DNA of 64,000 bases. Source: Marinobacter sp. JH2 (GTDB taxonomy: Bacteria; Pseudomonadota; Gammaproteobacteria; Pseudomonadales; Oleiphilaceae). Positions 50,597 through 60,015 of this stretch are shown here, piece by piece. Position numbers and translations under genes: made by a program. Under the pieces are notes generated by a model. It was not told the origin of the DNA. It made no database searches and was given only the letters and a program-made list of their open reading frames with translations. The number at the start of each line of letters is the position of its first letter. The stretch's first letter is position 1. The DNA lies in NCBI RefSeq assembly GCF_004353225.1, contig NZ_CP037934.1, positions 372,001-436,000 of the forward strand, in the 5' to 3' direction.

Positions 50597-51493
50597 TCAG
50601 GGTTGCTTCTTCAGTTGATCAATCAGGGCATCTTTCTCGGCCCACATACCGCTGATCCAGCGCTGAAACTCCACCCGTTTCTCTCGGTCGCCCTCATAGT
50701 CCATGCCCAAGAACTGCGCCGGGACTTCGCGGGTGCGAATGTCTACGATGATTTTCGTGACCCGTCCGCACATATAGTCCCAGATACCGGGGGTGCCGCC
50801 GGGATAAACAATGGTCACGTCCAGCATGGTGTGGATCATCTCGCCCATCGCCCCAAATACAAAGGCGGTGCCCCCGGCTTTGGGTTTCAGCAGGTTCTTG
50901 TAAGGTGAGTTCTGGCGCTGGTGTTTCTCGGGGGTGAAACGGGTGCCTTCCATGAAGTTAAAAATCGTCACCGGCGTATAACGGAACTTCTCGCACGCCG
51001 CTTTGGTGGCTTCAATGTCTTTGCCTTTTAGTTCCGGGCGTTTGGCCAGTTGCGCTTTGGTGTGGCGATGCATGAAGGGAAAATCCAGGGCCCACCAGGC
51101 GATGCCCAGCAGGGGCACCCATATCAGTTCTTTTTTTAGAAAGAACTTTAGCAATGGAATTTTGCTGTTAAGTACAAATTGCATGGCAGTGATGTCTGCC
51201 CAGCTTTGGTGGTTGCAGGTCACGAAATACCAATGTTCTTTGCTGAGATTCTGAGCGCCGCGGACATCCCATTCCACTTTATGGAAAATCCGCACCAAGG
51301 TGTTGTTAAAACCGATCCAATACCAAGCGATGCCATTGATCACGATGGTGCAGCCCTTGCGAATCATGGTTACGGGCAAAAGCAGTTTAACAATCGCAAA
51401 CAGCAGCAAAAACGGCAAAAAAACAACCGTATTCAGAACGATGAGCAGCAGTACCAGAACCCCTTTGAATGGGGCGGGCAGGAAATTAAGCAT
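50597..51493 (-). CDS. 1-acyl-sn-glycerol-3-phosphate acyltransferase-family protein (YihG-like)
   Basis: The 298-residue membrane protein belongs to the PlsC acyltransferase superfamily. The catalytic HX4D motif is H95 to D100 in NHQSWAD, and the phosphate-site motif EGTR lies in FMEGTRFTPEKH. Two hydrophobic segments precede the catalytic part. Overall layout resembles the YihG/LCLAT group, which transfers acyl chains to lysophospholipids at the inner membrane, so a phospholipid remodelling role is likely. It follows the Bax-like gene by 33 bases and converges on the LuxR-type gene. Confidence 0.88.
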   Translation of the reverse strand: MLNFLPAPFKGVLVLLLIVLNTVVFLPFLLLFAIVKLLLPVTMIRKGCTIVINGIAWYWIGFNNTLVRIFHKVEWDVRGAQNLSKEHWYFVTCNHQSWADITAMQFVLNSKIPLLKFFLKKELIWVPLLGIAWWALDFPFMHRHTKAQLAKRPELKGKDIEATKAACEKFRYTPVTIFNFMEGTRFTPEKHQRQNSPYKNLLKPKAGGTAFVFGAMGEMIHTMLDVTIVYPGGTPGIWDYMCGRVTKIIVDIRTREVPAQFLGMDYEGDREKRVEFQRWISGMWAEKDALIDQLKKQP

Positions 51494-51526
51494 ATCGCAA
51501 CGTCTCTGTTGGTCCAGGCTACAAGG

Positions 51527-52441
51527 TTAGTGTTCGGGTGAGGCAGCATCACCGGAGCCAGGCAAAAGCGCTTCGGCCTTGGGTGCTGTGGCCAGCTCTA
51601 GCAGACGATCCGAAGACTGGTCTGCGAGTAGGGCTTGGAACTGTTTGTCGTAGAACCCCAGGTTGTTATAGCGGATCATCGCCCGGATTTCCTTCACGTA
51701 GTCTTCGCCGCGCTCCGAATAGCCCAGAAGGCCGGCGGCCATAGCAATTCCCGACAACGGGTGTCCGTTTTGACGCGCCTTTTGGCGCACGTCCCTAACC
51801 CGTTGGTAAGTCGGGTGGCGGTTCAGGTTGGTGATATAGGCGCGAATGGAACCATAGGGCGAAACGAACTTGGCGACCTCGTGGCTGGCTCCGGGAACTC
51901 TGCTCAGAGGCACCAATCCGCAGCCTTTCGAAAAGCACCACTGCCCAAACAGATTGTTGCCCTGAGTGGCAAAGCGGGACGTCCCCCACGCGGATTCGTT
52001 AGCAGCCTGGGCAAGAATGAGAGAGGGCGGTATCACCCCGATACGTTTCTCTAAAAGGGCAAGCTGCGCCTCACTGCCATTGGCCTCATCAATGCGAAGC
52101 CGAACTGCGTGATTGGCCAGCCATTTCAATTCCGTGTCGGAAAACTCGGCATTCCCGCGCAGAGATTCAAGATACTGGCGCTCAATTAAAATACGACTGT
52201 TGGCCAAAGCAATGCGCGGATACAAAAAGGAAAAGAATGCCGCTTTACGCTCGGTGGTGTCGCGAATGGTGGAGAAATCCGGAAGAGGGGCCGCGGCCCA
52301 AGAAGGAAGTTGGGGCAGAGAGCTGAGGGCAATGTCGGCCTCGTCGCCTGATTGTGCTCCAAAAGGCGTGTAAAGCGCGCCTGCGCCGGCAAACAGAATC
52401 AGCGGAACGCAGAGCAACAATGCGCGAGAAACAGCCGTCAT
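51527..52441 (-). CDS. Bax-like glucosaminidase-domain protein
   Basis: The 304-residue product has an N-terminal hydrophobic segment (residues 6-24, signal anchor or signal peptide). Its glucosaminidase domain is of the E. coli Bax type, with probable catalytic glutamate E149 in AQAANESAWGTSRFA and the NNLFGQWCF motif. Proteins of this domain family cut peptidoglycan between GlcNAc and MurNAc. The substrate here is presumably periplasmic murein. GAGAGGGA precedes the ATG. A TATAAT-rich spacer with TTATAAC/GTTATAA arms (52473-52488) lies upstream and may hold the promoter. Confidence 0.85.
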   Translation of the reverse strand: MTAVSRALLLCVPLILFAGAGALYTPFGAQSGDEADIALSSLPQLPSWAAAPLPDFSTIRDTTERKAAFFSFLYPRIALANSRILIERQYLESLRGNAEFSDTELKWLANHAVRLRIDEANGSEAQLALLEKRIGVIPPSLILAQAANESAWGTSRFATQGNNLFGQWCFSKGCGLVPLSRVPGASHEVAKFVSPYGSIRAYITNLNRHPTYQRVRDVRQKARQNGHPLSGIAMAAGLLGYSERGEDYVKEIRAMIRYNNLGFYDKQFQALLADQSSDRLLELATAPKAEALLPGSGDAASPEH

Positions 52442-52518
52442 AAATCCCTCTCTATAATCGATATGGAAGGAATTATAACAGGTTATAAGCCTTTTTCCGG
52501 CTTAGGGGGCGTCTTGGC

Positions 52519-54714
52519 CTAATCCGGAATAAGCGTGGCGATCAGCAAACCCGTGCGAGGGCCGGCGGCGGATGCGTCTTTGACGGTAAGAAAAATTTGA
52601 TCGGCCTCGCCGGTATAGAAGCCCTGCAGCTCAAGCCCGGAAGAGGTAGACACAAGAGCAATACTGCCTCCGGGGGTGGTGGTGTAATTAAACGCCTCAA
52701 TAATGTCGGAGCCTTTCGGTCCACGGACCTGGCCATTGCTGATTTCATGACTGACATTGAGGCCGGTCGCGGTGAGTTCTGCTTCGGTATTGCTGGTGAA
52801 GGTCAGTATGCCGTCATTCACCTGTTGGAGGTCATTAGAACTGGTCGTCACCGCCAAAATAGAGCCTTGAATGCGATAGCCGATATTGGTCTGAAGCCCC
52901 GTAGTGGGCGCTTTACCGGCGACCAGTAGCCCGTCACCCCAGATGCTGTCATCAAGATTGAACGCCAGCAACGAACCATCCGGTGAAGCTGCGCCTTGGC
53001 CGACATCAGGTTTTGTGTAGTCCGTGTCTGGGCAATCAGAGCATAGGTTCAAGCGGCCCATAAAACGGGGTCCGTCACTCAATTTTGAGCGGCGGTTGGC
53101 AACCGCAAGTGACGCTGATTCGACACCCGAAGTGGGAGTTACAGAACCGTTTGCAGAGCGAGACACGGTAAAGGTGGTGGCACTAATATTGGCGGATAGC
53201 TCATTCTTGGCTGCCTCCCCCGTATTGAACGTCCCCACTCCCGATTCAAAGGCAACCGGGTTGCTGCCGCCGAAGCTGCCCGTGAAGTATACTGCATTAA
53301 AATTTCCCTCTGCCTTGGATACATCGAAATCGTCACTTCGCAGCAAGTGCAGCTCGAACGTAGACAGGTAGTGGTTTTCCAGAGTGCCGCTGCGCTTGAG
53401 CTGATTTCCTTGCGCGTTCAGAGAAATCGCTTTGCCCGCCGTAAAGTAACTCGCCAGCACCCGGTCAGGACCGGTTTGTGCATCGATGGGGTTCGTAGTG
53501 AAGGCGTCAAAATAATACGGGTTTCGGGTCCAGCCAATGGTTTTAGTTTCAGATGGATAGGTAATGGTTTGGTAAAGGGCCCGGCCGGCCAACAACCGAG
53601 CCGGCTTGGGGTCATCGACGGAAGACTTGGGAGTGAGTGTCGCCGGGCCGGGCGCACTGGAATGACTGTTTGGCGCCCCAATTGCGGTAATAAACTGATG
53701 ATCCGGAGAGTGGCTTATGGTTTGCCGGTTATAGGGTATATCCGTGGCCAACGAGGTCACGCTTAAGCCGAGCGCATCGAACGTCGTTAACGTTAACGCG
53801 GGATAAAGAAACGCGCTTTTATTGTCGGTCAGATCTACTTCCTGAGCGGTACGCAAGCCCCAAAGCCCGGCGGTAGGCGAGCCGTCAGCCTGTAGGGTGC
53901 CGCCAAGTTCCAGCCCGAAAAACACCGAATTATAGTCAGCGGAGCTGGCTTTAACGCTGCCAGAGGTGCTTTCATTCAGCAAAGCGTATTCGGCAAGATC
54001 ATCCACATAGCTTGAGAAATCTACCCGTGCTCTCAGGCGATCAAGCGCCGCAGACAGGTTTGCGCCGCTGGGAATGTCGATCTCGAAATCGTGTACCTGA
54101 TCGGCCAGCGTTGCCCAAACATATTTGTTCAGGCACAAGCCTCCCCCGGCATCATTCACACAATCCATCACGGTTTGAAAATCGTTGGCTTGATACTTGT
54201 CGCCGAGAATTTCTTCAACCACAAAGTGCGAGAAGGGATTTACCTTCACATCCCGGTCGGAGTCGGCAGCGAGTGCCTTCATGGTGATGCCGCCATTGCC
54301 ATTCCAAGTGGTTTCGATGACAACGTCAGGGCCAATAGGAAGCCCATTTTTGAAGCCCACGATGAAGTGACCGTCATCGCCGGTGTGCTCAATGTTATCC
54401 AGTTTCTGCAAGGAATGATTGGTTCTGTAAACCTGAATGCGGTCGGGAACTACAATGCGCAGATTTCGGCGCGTTGCTTCACCGTTTGGGGCGTAATTGG
54501 CCGGCACTTCCATGGTGACCCGCACTTGGTTTTCTTTTAGGCCCTTCGCGTTGCTGGAGTCGCCTGTACTACCGGGACTGAAATCGTCCAGCGCATTAAT
54601 GGTGCTACCGAATAGGTTGGGGGTATTGCGTGCGCCATCGATGGCACTGTCACCGCCGCCACAGGCAGTTACCAGTAAAGAAACGGAAAGCAGGGAAGCA
54701 AGTTTGAATCTCAT
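52519..54714 (-). CDS. Large lipoprotein of unknown function
   Basis: The 731-residue precursor has a lipoprotein signal ending LLVTAC, so C18 is the predicted lipidated cysteine and the mature protein starts CGGGDS. I recognise no family. The mature part looks beta-rich: repeated short hydrophobic strands, many N, S, T and G residues, and a pair of widely spaced cysteines in LNLCSDCPDTD. It contains no membrane helix after the signal. It stands alone between the Bax-like and YfaZ-like genes, both leftward, with larger gaps on each side. A surface or periplasmic beta-propeller or sandwich is possible. Confidence 0.75.
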   Translation of the reverse strand: MRFKLASLLSVSLLVTACGGGDSAIDGARNTPNLFGSTINALDDFSPGSTGDSSNAKGLKENQVRVTMEVPANYAPNGEATRRNLRIVVPDRIQVYRTNHSLQKLDNIEHTGDDGHFIVGFKNGLPIGPDVVIETTWNGNGGITMKALAADSDRDVKVNPFSHFVVEEILGDKYQANDFQTVMDCVNDAGGGLCLNKYVWATLADQVHDFEIDIPSGANLSAALDRLRARVDFSSYVDDLAEYALLNESTSGSVKASSADYNSVFFGLELGGTLQADGSPTAGLWGLRTAQEVDLTDNKSAFLYPALTLTTFDALGLSVTSLATDIPYNRQTISHSPDHQFITAIGAPNSHSSAPGPATLTPKSSVDDPKPARLLAGRALYQTITYPSETKTIGWTRNPYYFDAFTTNPIDAQTGPDRVLASYFTAGKAISLNAQGNQLKRSGTLENHYLSTFELHLLRSDDFDVSKAEGNFNAVYFTGSFGGSNPVAFESGVGTFNTGEAAKNELSANISATTFTVSRSANGSVTPTSGVESASLAVANRRSKLSDGPRFMGRLNLCSDCPDTDYTKPDVGQGAASPDGSLLAFNLDDSIWGDGLLVAGKAPTTGLQTNIGYRIQGSILAVTTSSNDLQQVNDGILTFTSNTEAELTATGLNVSHEISNGQVRGPKGSDIIEAFNYTTTPGGSIALVSTSSGLELQGFYTGEADQIFLTVKDASAAGPRTGLLIATLIPD

Positions 54715-54837
54715 GCCGGGGCCTATCCAAGTACAAGGTATTGGAAGAGCCTAACAGGTAAACGGAGGGAGGGGCGTGAAAGGGAGCACGGTTGGGCTAG
54801 CCGGAATATTTCGGATAGCCCAACAATAGCCTAAGGC

Positions 54838-55398
54838 TTAGAAGAAAATCTTCATGCCCGCGAGAATGCCTTCGTCCAGATTAATGTCGGGGTTGCCGGC
54901 AACATCCAGCTCAGTGTTCAGGTACCGGTAACCGGCGAACACTTCGGCGTTACGGATCACGCGATAGCTGGCGCGCAGCTCCAGGCTTGTCATCTCATCG
55001 GAATCACCGAACGAGAGAATACTCGGTGCGTAATGCAGGCTGCCGCCAAACGACAGGCCAGGCACGTCTGGCACATTTACGGTCGCGAAGCCACCTACGC
55101 CAACGGCGCCGCCGTCAAGGTGATCATCATCCCAGCCAATACCACGCAGGCCGATACCCGCAGTTGTTGGCAGGTTACCGAGTGCCGTGCGGCCTTGGGC
55201 ATGAAAATCGACGTTGCCAATATGGCGTCCGCCTTCGTGATAGGTGTATCCAGCACCAACTTGCAACTCGTCCTGAGTGCCAAAGAAGTTCACCTGGCCT
55301 TTCACCGAGTCAGACGTCAGGCTCAGGTCGAGATCAGATGCCATAACCGGGGCAGCGGCTAAAGAAAGTGCCAAAGCAGAGATGCGGGTAATCTTCAT
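54838..55398 (-). CDS. YfaZ-family outer-membrane protein
   Basis: The 186-residue precursor starts at the ATG at 55398, with AAAGGTG upstream. It has a signal peptide ending near VMA and a small beta-barrel mature part rich in glycine and aromatic residues. The last strand ends in GMKIFF, with the C-terminal phenylalanine used by the Bam machinery. It matches the YfaZ family of putative porins. The frame is open upstream to 55461 but without a ribosome site. No partner gene is adjacent. Confidence 0.82.
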   Translation of the reverse strand: MKITRISALALSLAAAPVMASDLDLSLTSDSVKGQVNFFGTQDELQVGAGYTYHEGGRHIGNVDFHAQGRTALGNLPTTAGIGLRGIGWDDDHLDGGAVGVGGFATVNVPDVPGLSFGGSLHYAPSILSFGDSDEMTSLELRASYRVIRNAEVFAGYRYLNTELDVAGNPDINLDEGILAGMKIFF

Positions 55399-55541
55399 GT
55401 ATACACCTTTATAGCTGTCGTTATTGAATGCAACGCGCCCATTAAATGCTTGCATCCGCAATATTATTGACCGAGCAAAATGTTAACACCTGTTCCACGC
55501 AGTACAACTTAAAAGCCTGTAAGCCGGCGGAAAGGCGGAAA

Positions 55542-55730
55542 CTAGTGAAGCTGGCCGTCGTGGCCTTGATCCAGATCTTCAGGCGACACGTTTTCAGCGG
55601 GTACGCGGTATTCTTCGTTTGCCCAGGCCCCAAGATCGATCAGTTTACAACGTTCGGAGCAAAACGGCCGCCAAGCGTTGGCTTCAGACCATTCAACGGA
55701 CTTTTTACAAGTGGGGCATTCAACGTTCAT
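55542..55730 (-). CDS. yacG: DNA gyrase inhibitor / zinc-binding protein YacG
   Basis: The 62-residue zinc-finger protein has four cysteines C5, C8, C24 and C28 (CPTC and CSERC), the [18 protein letters not shown] motif and an acidic, disordered tail. E. coli YacG binds GyrB and inhibits gyrase. The ATG at 55730 is preferred; a TTG three codons upstream is a weak alternative. It ends the leftward series. In many gammaproteobacteria it directly follows coaE; here three genes (barrel protein, trmO, histidine kinase) separate them. Confidence 0.93.
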   Translation of the reverse strand: MNVECPTCKKSVEWSEANAWRPFCSERCKLIDLGAWANEEYRVPAENVSPEDLDQGHDGQLH

Positions 55731-55768
55731 GGGAATCAATCCGGGCTGTGTGTATGAGCTGCCGGTTA

Positions 55769-58150
55769 TCAGTTATCGGCAGGGGCGTGACAGTATTGTT
55801 CCAGCACTGCCCGTAACATTTCAAGGTTGACAGGTTTGGCAACGAACACGTCCATGCCTGCGGCGCGACACAACTCTTCATCTTTTTCCATGGCACTGGC
55901 GGTGAGCGCCACCACCGGAACTCGTAACCGATTGTTTTTCTGCTCCCAGGCACGCAGCCTTTTTGTGGCTTCGAATCCGTCCATCTGGGGCATCAGGCAA
56001 TCCATGAAAATCAGGTCAAACGAATTCTGTTGCCAGAGCGACATCGCCGCCTCGCCATCATTGGCGGCAGTGACCTCGCAGCCCAGTTTTTCAAGAAGCC
56101 GCTGGGTAAGAATGCGGTTCACCGGATTGTCTTCAACCAAAAGCACGTTCATGCGACCGCAAGGCAGTTCGTAGCGGGTCGCGCTTGGGTCGGTCAAACC
56201 TTTTAGTGAAAATCGCGTGAGGAAGCGCCGTTCCTTCTGTTCGATATCGCTGAATAAGTGGTTAAGAAGCGGGATCAAGTAGGATTCCCGCAAAGCCTTG
56301 CTTAAAAATGCATCGGCACCCGCTTGCCGGAAATGCTCGGCATCACCGCGCTGGGGGTTGGATGACAAAATCAAAAGGCGCGTTTCGCGCCACTGAGCGT
56401 TGCTGCGAATTTGCCGGCACAGAAGGTCGCAATCCATATCGGGTACAAATCCGTCAAGAATGATGGCATGGAATGGATCGCCGGCATCGCAGGCTTGGCG
56501 TAAAGAGGTAAGGGCTTCGCCGGCGGATTTTACGGCTTCAATCTGCAAATCAAAACGGGACAGCATTTCCAGTGTGATCTTGCGGGACAGCTCGTACGAG
56601 TCCACCACAAGAATGCGCCGGCCACGTACCATGCTCGAGTCGGGGCGGGTGCGCATGGCGCTGTCGCTGACTTCTTGCAGATTCAGTTCAATCCAAAAAG
56701 TAGAGCCTTCGCCTAGACGACTCTCAACATCCAGCGCGCCGCCCATCCGATCAACCAATTGCCGGCAAATCGTCAAGCCCAGGCCAGCACCTGGCAACTG
56801 CCGGGTAAACCGTTGGCCCAGCTGTATGTAGGGTTCGTACACCAGCGGCAGCTCTTCGGGATTAATGCCTTCGCCAGTGTCTTCGACAGCCAAGCGTAAG
56901 CGAACTTTATTATCTTTGCGGCCGAGCACTTCAACGCTCACCAAAACGTGACCGGAATCGGTAAACTTGATGGCATTGGCCAACAGGTTAATCAACACCT
57001 GTCGAATCCGAACCGGGTCGCCCATCACCGCCCACGGCAGGCTCTCATCCACCCGCATTTCCATCGCCAGGCCTTTTTCACGGGCTCTGGCACCCAACAT
57101 GTGTACAAGATCATTCAGGGTTTCGCGAAGATCGAAGGGGATTTCTTCCAGTTCCAGCTTGCCCGCTTCCATGCTAGAAATGTCGAGCAGGTCGTTGAGA
57201 ATAGACGACAGATTTTCAGACGCATTAATCAGTGTGCTGACGTATTCGGTTTGTTCCTGATCCAGCGGCGTATCAGCCAGCAAGTGGGCGTAACCGAGTA
57301 CCGATTGAAGAGGGATGCGCAGCTCGTGGCTGACGTTGGCCAAAAACTGATTTTTGGCTTGGTTTGCACGTACCGCTTCGTCCCGCTCACCGCGGGTTTT
57401 TACGGAAATTTGGCGCAGGGAACGGGTGTCTTCCAGAATTTGCAGGCGCATCTTATTAAGCGCTTGCTCCAGTTCCGAAAGCTCATCGGGCTGGGCCGGT
57501 TTTTTCCGGCGTAACTCTAACGGAGCCACCAGCGCATCAAGATTGAGCTTAGCCGCATAGTCCGCCATGGTTTCCAGGTGCCGTGAAAGGGCTACTCGTA
57601 CGATCAACAACAAGCCCAAGGTGCCCAGCATCACAATGATCGATTGATACAACAGATTGACCAGAGCGCTGGCGAGAATTTCCTGATAAATACTTTCAAC
57701 GGACGAAACTACCGTGAGCTGGCCCACCCGTTGCGGCTCTTTCAAATGGGTGCTTTTGAAGTCTAGAGAAAAGGTTTGGGAAATCGTTCGGCCGACCGGG
57801 TTAGTGCCTGAACTGAATTCTTGGTCGGTAGAGGTTTGTATGCGTACGTATTGGATGTGAGGTACGTTGCTCAGGTCGTCGAGGTTAGCCGCAACTTCAC
57901 TGTAGTTCAGCACCCACAAGTTTGAGCTTAAGGTGCCGGATATGAGATCAACCGCTCGGCTCTGGCTGGATTCCAAACGCGATTTCTGGCGCTCAAACTC
58001 GCCGATCATCTGCACGCCCGTGGCCACCAGCGATAATGCAAGGCTGTATAACAGCACCCACCCGAGTAACCTCAGGGCCAATGGGCGCACACCCCAGCGC
58101 TTAAAAAACGGGTTTGAAGGCAAGTCACGAATTCCCTGTGTTGACAGCAA
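55769..58150 (-). CDS. Hybrid sensor histidine kinase with two receiver domains
   Basis: The 793-residue inner-membrane kinase has helices at about 24-46 and 162-188 enclosing a periplasmic sensor of about 115 residues. A HAMP-like linker and the HisKA/HATPase core follow, with H275 in SHELRIP and the N-box NLLANAIKF. Two receiver domains follow: the first with D517, D566 and K618 but a serine in place of the second acidic residue, the second canonical (E673, D674, D717, K772). There is no HPt domain, so phosphotransfer to a separate HPt protein is expected. It starts at a TTG (58150), 17 bases after trmO. The ligand and output are unknown. Confidence 0.85.
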   Translation of the reverse strand: MLSTQGIRDLPSNPFFKRWGVRPLALRLLGWVLLYSLALSLVATGVQMIGEFERQKSRLESSQSRAVDLISGTLSSNLWVLNYSEVAANLDDLSNVPHIQYVRIQTSTDQEFSSGTNPVGRTISQTFSLDFKSTHLKEPQRVGQLTVVSSVESIYQEILASALVNLLYQSIIVMLGTLGLLLIVRVALSRHLETMADYAAKLNLDALVAPLELRRKKPAQPDELSELEQALNKMRLQILEDTRSLRQISVKTRGERDEAVRANQAKNQFLANVSHELRIPLQSVLGYAHLLADTPLDQEQTEYVSTLINASENLSSILNDLLDISSMEAGKLELEEIPFDLRETLNDLVHMLGARAREKGLAMEMRVDESLPWAVMGDPVRIRQVLINLLANAIKFTDSGHVLVSVEVLGRKDNKVRLRLAVEDTGEGINPEELPLVYEPYIQLGQRFTRQLPGAGLGLTICRQLVDRMGGALDVESRLGEGSTFWIELNLQEVSDSAMRTRPDSSMVRGRRILVVDSYELSRKITLEMLSRFDLQIEAVKSAGEALTSLRQACDAGDPFHAIILDGFVPDMDCDLLCRQIRSNAQWRETRLLILSSNPQRGDAEHFRQAGADAFLSKALRESYLIPLLNHLFSDIEQKERRFLTRFSLKGLTDPSATRYELPCGRMNVLLVEDNPVNRILTQRLLEKLGCEVTAANDGEAAMSLWQQNSFDLIFMDCLMPQMDGFEATKRLRAWEQKNNRLRVPVVALTASAMEKDEELCRAAGMDVFVAKPVNLEMLRAVLEQYCHAPADN

Positions 58151-58166
58151 TTTGACCGTCGGCAGT

Positions 58167-58916
58167 TTAACAGATGGACAGGACTTCTACACGCGCCTTT
58201 CCGGCGTCGGTGACAAAGCGGAAACGCACGTTCAGATCGTACAAGTGCGCGCCATAAATGCGATCTTCATCCCGGCCGCGTCGGAACGAAGGACGAGGGT
58301 CGTAGCTGACGACATCTTCGATCAGGCCACGCAGATCCGGGTAGTCATTGGGGGGCAATGAGGCAAGCTCGGTTTCGGCTGCGGGGCTGATCACCACCTC
58401 GACACGCTCCACCGGAGGCGTGTCGGCCCAGCCTAAAGACGCATCGGGAATGGCATCGGCGAAAGGCAGGTAAGGTTTGATATCGAGAATCGGTGTGCCA
58501 TTAATCAAATCGTGATCTCGAATCTTTAACACAAGCCGGCCCTTCTTTTTTTCAAGCCCTTCGTTCCGAACCACCGATAACCCCAAACTGTTGGGCCTAA
58601 ACGGCGAGCGGCTGGCGAACACACCGATTTTTTTGTTACCGCCCAAGCGGGGAGGGCGCACCACTGGCCGCCACTCGGCACGCACCGCTTCATGAAACTG
58701 AAACGTCAGCCACAAATGGCTGGCGGTTTCTAAACCCCGAAAGGCATCTTCCCGATCAAACGGCGGCTCAATCACCAAATCCGCATGGGCATGGCGGGTG
58801 AGCCCCGGTTGGCGTGGTACTCCGAATTTATCTTTGAAGCAGGAGCGTGTGTAGGCGACAGGGGTAAGGGTTAGGGCTTCGGTTGCCGGTTTGCTTTTGT
58901 GCCTGGGTCGGGTCAT
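58167..58916 (-). CDS. trmO: tRNA methyltransferase TrmO (TsaA/YaeB family)
   Basis: TrmO uses SAM to methylate the t6A at position 37 of tRNAs reading ACY threonine codons, giving m6t6A. The product of about 249 residues is close to family length. It has the N-terminal TsaA beta-barrel (GVPRQPGL, then GVFASRSPFRPNSLGLS, the family signature, and DIKPYLPFADA) and a C-terminal dimer domain. The start at 58916 overlaps neither neighbour: the upstream barrel gene stops two bases before it (TGACATG), which indicates coupling. An in-frame start at 58943 would lie inside the neighbour. Confidence 0.92.
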   Translation of the reverse strand: MTRPRHKSKPATEALTLTPVAYTRSCFKDKFGVPRQPGLTRHAHADLVIEPPFDREDAFRGLETASHLWLTFQFHEAVRAEWRPVVRPPRLGGNKKIGVFASRSPFRPNSLGLSVVRNEGLEKKKGRLVLKIRDHDLINGTPILDIKPYLPFADAIPDASLGWADTPPVERVEVVISPAAETELASLPPNDYPDLRGLIEDVVSYDPRPSFRRGRDEDRIYGAHLYDLNVRFRFVTDAGKARVEVLSIC

Positions 58917-58917
58917 G

Positions 58918-60015
58918 TCAGTCTCTATCAATGGTGCCGGCAAAGTACATTTCGATACGGAAGATTACAGACGCTTGATCTGTGAAGCTTTCCTCGCGGG
59001 GGAATTCTAATGCGGGAATCAGCTCGGCAAACAGCCAGTCTTCATACACCCGATAGCGCCAAGTCACATCGGCAAAGTACGATGTCGTCTGCCATACCGG
59101 CTGGCTTTCCCCGAGAATGCCGATTCTAGGCGAGATCACCGAGCGCGAACTGGTGCGCTTGCGCAAACTAAAGAGCTGCGCGGCTTCGAATTTTCGGTCG
59201 GTGTGCACCCACTCCAGTTCAGATGACGTGAAGAAGTGCCAGCCGTTCCAAGCGGGGCGATCCGCACCGAACCAAGAGCGGGAGCCCCAGCCGGAAGTGT
59301 GGTAGTAATAAACCCGTTGTTTAACCCCGATGCGCCAGTTGTCTGCGGCCCACCAGCGCTTGTCGGCCTCTAGGCGCCAGAACATTTCAGGCGGAAGCCG
59401 CAACCGGCCACCTATGTCCATCGACAAATTGATGGCATCGCCTACGTCTGTTAAATACCTCAGTGCACCGGTGGCATCGGTATCGGTTCGCTCCGGTTCA
59501 GTCAGTTGTCGATCCCGTTCGCGCTCACCCAGCGGAACCAGTTCGTCGCTGTCGCTTTCAATAACCAGTCGCAGTTTCTTCTTTGTGGTGGGCAGATCAA
59601 GGCGGAAGCGTACTTCTGGCTTAAATTGTGCCGGGTCGCTGTATTCGGATTCCGCCGCAAAGCCTAACCGAAGATAACTTTCATTGTTCGGCAGCCCATG
59701 TTCAGACCCGGACAAGGTGCGGTCGGCCCAGTTACCAATGCCTTGAACCTTGCTGCCGTGTAGGCGTTCCTGATGAATAACCCAGTTGCTGGCACTTAAC
59801 CACCAGGAATCCACCGGCTCCGCCCAGTACTCGCTGGGCTTTACCGTATAAAATGACGCGGGTAACCGGTAAGGCGATAGCTTATCCGCTAAGGAATCTT
59901 CCTGGACGCTAATCGGGCCGGCGCTTTGGACGTGTGAAGAAACGGCCAATAGCGACGGCAGAAGAAAAGCAAAAAATGAGAGGTAACGCAGACGAAGCCC
60001 CTTAACTGAATTCAA
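58918..60015 (-). CDS. Predicted outer-membrane beta-barrel protein of unknown function
   Basis: The mature protein is beta-rich and ends in ASVIFRIEMYFAGTIDRD. The segment before the end looks like a terminal barrel strand, and repeated tryptophan-rich, charged strands precede it (WRLEADKRWWAADNW, WHFFTSSELEWVHTDRKF). A TTG at 60015 gives a clear signal peptide (LSFFAFLLPSLLAVSSHVQSA) and overlaps the end of coaE by 14 bases. A second TTG at 60060 would add 15 residues. No close family was recognised; it lacks the catalytic motifs of outer-membrane phospholipase A. It is translationally coupled to trmO downstream. Confidence 0.75.
   Translation of the reverse strand: MNSVKGLRLRYLSFFAFLLPSLLAVSSHVQSAGPISVQEDSLADKLSPYRLPASFYTVKPSEYWAEPVDSWWLSASNWVIHQERLHGSKVQGIGNWADRTLSGSEHGLPNNESYLRLGFAAESEYSDPAQFKPEVRFRLDLPTTKKKLRLVIESDSDELVPLGERERDRQLTEPERTDTDATGALRYLTDVGDAINLSMDIGGRLRLPPEMFWRLEADKRWWAADNWRIGVKQRVYYYHTSGWGSRSWFGADRPAWNGWHFFTSSELEWVHTDRKFEAAQLFSLRKRTSSRSVISPRIGILGESQPVWQTTSYFADVTWRYRVYEDWLFAELIPALEFPREESFTDQASVIFRIEMYFAGTIDRD

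Noticed and set aside
58918..60015. Outer-membrane phospholipase A
   Set aside because: The protein has a similar overall look, but I find neither the catalytic His-Ser-Asn arrangement nor the family motifs.
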